NCBI GenBank assembly: GCA_022843345.1
Contig: JALHNW010000135.1
Span: 1-5,705 of the forward strand
Direction of reading: 5' to 3'
DNA: 5,705 nucleotides
Source: Rubritepida sp.
GTDB lineage: Bacteria > Pseudomonadota > Alphaproteobacteria > Acetobacterales > Acetobacteraceae
A program made the position numbers and the translations under genes. The notes under the pieces were generated by a model. That model worked only from the letters and a program-made list of their open reading frames with translations, had not been told where the DNA came from and made no database searches. Below, piece after piece: positions 4,644 to 5,705 of this stretch; position 1 is the stretch's first letter, and every line of letters starts with the position of its first letter.

Positions 4644-5237
4644 ATGCACCGCCGCACGCTTCACCTCGCCCTGGGCGCCATCGCCCTCGCGCCCGCCGCA
4701 TACGCGCAAGGCGCCTGGACGCCGATGTTCAACGGCCGCGACATGGAGGGCTGGACCACCGTGGGCAACGCCAACTGGCGCGTGGAGGAAGGCGCGGTGG
4801 TGGCCGACCGCGGCACCGGCTTCCTGCTCACCCGGCAGGCCTACGGCGATTTCGACATGCGGATGGAAGTCTGGATCGACGCCCGCACCAACAGCGGCAT
4901 CTTCATCCGCGCCAGCAACCCGGCGCAGATCACCGCCGCCACCTCCTACGAGGTCAACCTGTGGGACGAGCGGCCGGAGCAGCGCTACGGCACCGGCGCC
5001 ATCGTGGACATCGCCGCCGTCGACCCCATGCCGCGCGGCGGCGGGCGCTGGAACACGCTGGAGATCAGCGCGCGGGGCGAGCTGCTCTCCGTCACCTTCA
5101 ACGGCCAGAAGACGGTGGATGGCGTGCGCGATGCGCGGCACCGCGCGGGGCCGATCGCGCTCCAGCACGCGCCCGGCGTGGGGGGCGACGACACCGGCGT
5201 GGTGCGCTTCCGCCGCGTGGAGATCCGCACGCAGTAG
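4644..5237 (+). CDS. Secreted DUF1080 (3-keto-disaccharide hydrolase-like) protein
   Basis: This is a 197-residue exported protein. ATG 4644 is chosen for the AGGGAGGA site and because it opens with a signal peptide, MHRRTLHLALGAIALAPAAYAQ, probably cleaved after A21. The remainder is a single DUF1080 domain, a concanavalin-like beta-sandwich: MFNGRDMEGW (28-37), NWRVEEGAVVAD (44-55), YGDFDMRMEVWID (67-79), NSGIFIR (83-89), SYEVNLWDE (101-109), WNTLEISARG (136-145), LSVTFNGQKTVDG (148-160), GPIALQH (169-175) and VRFRRVEIR (187-195). The domain binds or cleaves glycans, and some members hydrolyse 3-keto-glycosides, but many are uncharacterised. With no second domain this is a compact, periplasmic form. 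No sugar dehydrogenase or glycan gene is visible nearby, so the substrate is unknown. The next gene follows after 13 bp and may be co-transcribed. Confidence 0.88.
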   Translation: MHRRTLHLALGAIALAPAAYAQGAWTPMFNGRDMEGWTTVGNANWRVEEGAVVADRGTGFLLTRQAYGDFDMRMEVWIDARTNSGIFIRASNPAQITAATSYEVNLWDERPEQRYGTGAIVDIAAVDPMPRGGGRWNTLEISARGELLSVTFNGQKTVDGVRDARHRAGPIALQHAPGVGGDDTGVVRFRRVEIRTQ

Positions 5238-5250
5238 CGGGCAGCGCCCG

Positions 5251-5705
5251 ATGCCCGGACGCACCATCCGCCCGATGTCGCGCGCCGAGCTCGACATGGT
5301 GCTCGACTGGGCCGCGGCCGAGGGCTGGAACCCCGGCCGCAGCGACGCCCAGTGCTTCCACGCCGCCGACCCGGACGGCTTCCTGCTGGCCGAGGCGGAG
5401 GGCCGCCCCGTCGCCGCCATCGCGGCGGTGCGGAGCGGCGAAGGGCAGGGCTTCATCGGCCTCTACATCGCCGTGCCGGGAATGCGTGGGCAGGGGCACG
5501 GCATGGCGGCATGGCACGCCGGCATGGCGCGGCTGGCCGGGCGCTGCGTGGGGCTGGACGGCGTGGTGGCGCAGCAGGCGAACTACCGCCGGTCCGGCTT
5601 CGCGCTGGCCTGGAACAACGCCCGCTACGCCGCCGCCGCCCCGCGCCTGCCGGCGGCCGAGCACCGAACGGAACCCGCCCGCTTCGACGCGGCGCTGCTG
5701 CGCTT
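5251..5705 (+). CDS. GNAT-family N-acetyltransferase, N-terminal part (3' end outside window)
   Basis: An open frame runs from ATG 5251 to the window edge without a stop (151 codons visible). It reads as a GNAT domain: MSRAELDMVLDWAAAEGWNPG (9-29), FLLAEAEGRPVAAIAAV (44-60), the beta-4/acetyl-CoA loop GLYIAVPGMRGQGHG (70-84, with the RGQGHG pyrophosphate-binding motif), and GLDGVVAQQANYRRSGFALAWNNARY (101-126). The start EGWNPG and the LDGV-AQQ-NYRRSGF block match a GNAT subgroup that usually carries a further C-terminal acetyltransferase-like domain (YitH/HolE type), which would lie beyond the window. Such enzymes transfer acetyl from acetyl-CoA to an amine of unknown identity in the cytosol. 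The start lies 13 bp after the DUF1080 stop, with only a poor ribosome-binding site, so translation may depend on the upstream gene. The alternative start ATG 5275 would lose the beginning of the domain. Confidence 0.88.
   Translation, partial: MPGRTIRPMSRAELDMVLDWAAAEGWNPGRSDAQCFHAADPDGFLLAEAEGRPVAAIAAVRSGEGQGFIGLYIAVPGMRGQGHGMAAWHAGMARLAGRCVGLDGVVAQQANYRRSGFALAWNNARYAAAAPRLPAAEHRTEPARFDAALLR

Noticed and set aside
4509..5456. A 315-codon minus-strand open frame opposite DUF1080 and GNAT
   Set aside because: It is the antisense shadow of two recognisable proteins and is compositionally biased.
5500..5528. Three copies of GGCATGGC, two in tandem
   Set aside because: They encode the HGMAAWHAGMA part of a conserved GNAT helix and are explained by codon use; the third copy is in a different spacing.
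1..5705. Mobile elements, CRISPR arrays, tRNA/rRNA, riboswitches, toxin-antitoxin or defence genes
   Set aside because: No terminal inverted repeats, transposase or integrase motifs, regularly spaced repeats, tRNA-like cloverleaf arms or known leader motifs were seen on either strand. Composition looks even across the window.

Overview
The window is very GC-rich, and its proteins resemble those of Acetobacteraceae and related Rhodospirillales (Roseomonas-type Alphaproteobacteria). Pointers to this are an orphan Bug/TctC-type receptor, a GntR/FCD regulator, a cold-shock-domain protein with an Arg/Gly-rich extension, and codons that nearly always end in G or C. This assignment rests on protein style; no rRNA or other marker is present. 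I see no tRNA, rRNA, CRISPR array, insertion sequence, integrase, toxin-antitoxin or phage gene. It looks like ordinary, densely packed chromosome.

Layout. Positions 1-253 hold the 3' end of a cold-shock-domain protein, followed by a strong hairpin with a GAAA loop. Next are a small secreted six-cysteine protein (345-626) and an exported Bug-family solute-binding protein (667-1644). Then come a GntR/FCD regulator (1687-2394) and a cysteine-dioxygenase-family thiol dioxygenase (2391-2891), joined by an ATGA stop/start overlap. A 77-residue two-helix membrane protein (2946-3179) and an EamA/DMT transporter (3228-4118) follow. The transporter converges with, and overlaps by 20 bp, a minus-strand hotdog thioesterase (4099-4512). 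A divergent promoter region separates the thioesterase from a secreted DUF1080 protein (4644-5237). A GNAT acetyltransferase starts at 5251 and runs off the end.

How the genes may work together. The only firm functional unit is gntR plus the thiol dioxygenase, because they are translationally coupled. The Bug protein lies 42 bp upstream and may belong to the same unit, which would suggest uptake and oxidation of a thiol-containing or organic-acid compound under GntR control. That is inference. The thioesterase, DUF1080 and GNAT genes show no obvious pathway link. Several genes have a -10-like TAnnnT box 5-7 nt before the start codon and no Shine-Dalgarno sequence, which suggests leaderless mRNAs. 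Others (2946, 4512 and 4644) have clear ribosome-binding sites.

The points most worth a second look are the dioxygenase, which keeps the Arg, Ser-His-Tyr and crosslink-position Cys features of the family, and the recurring TTGCGS-N18 promoter-like pattern. I found no clear evidence of a wholly new system.
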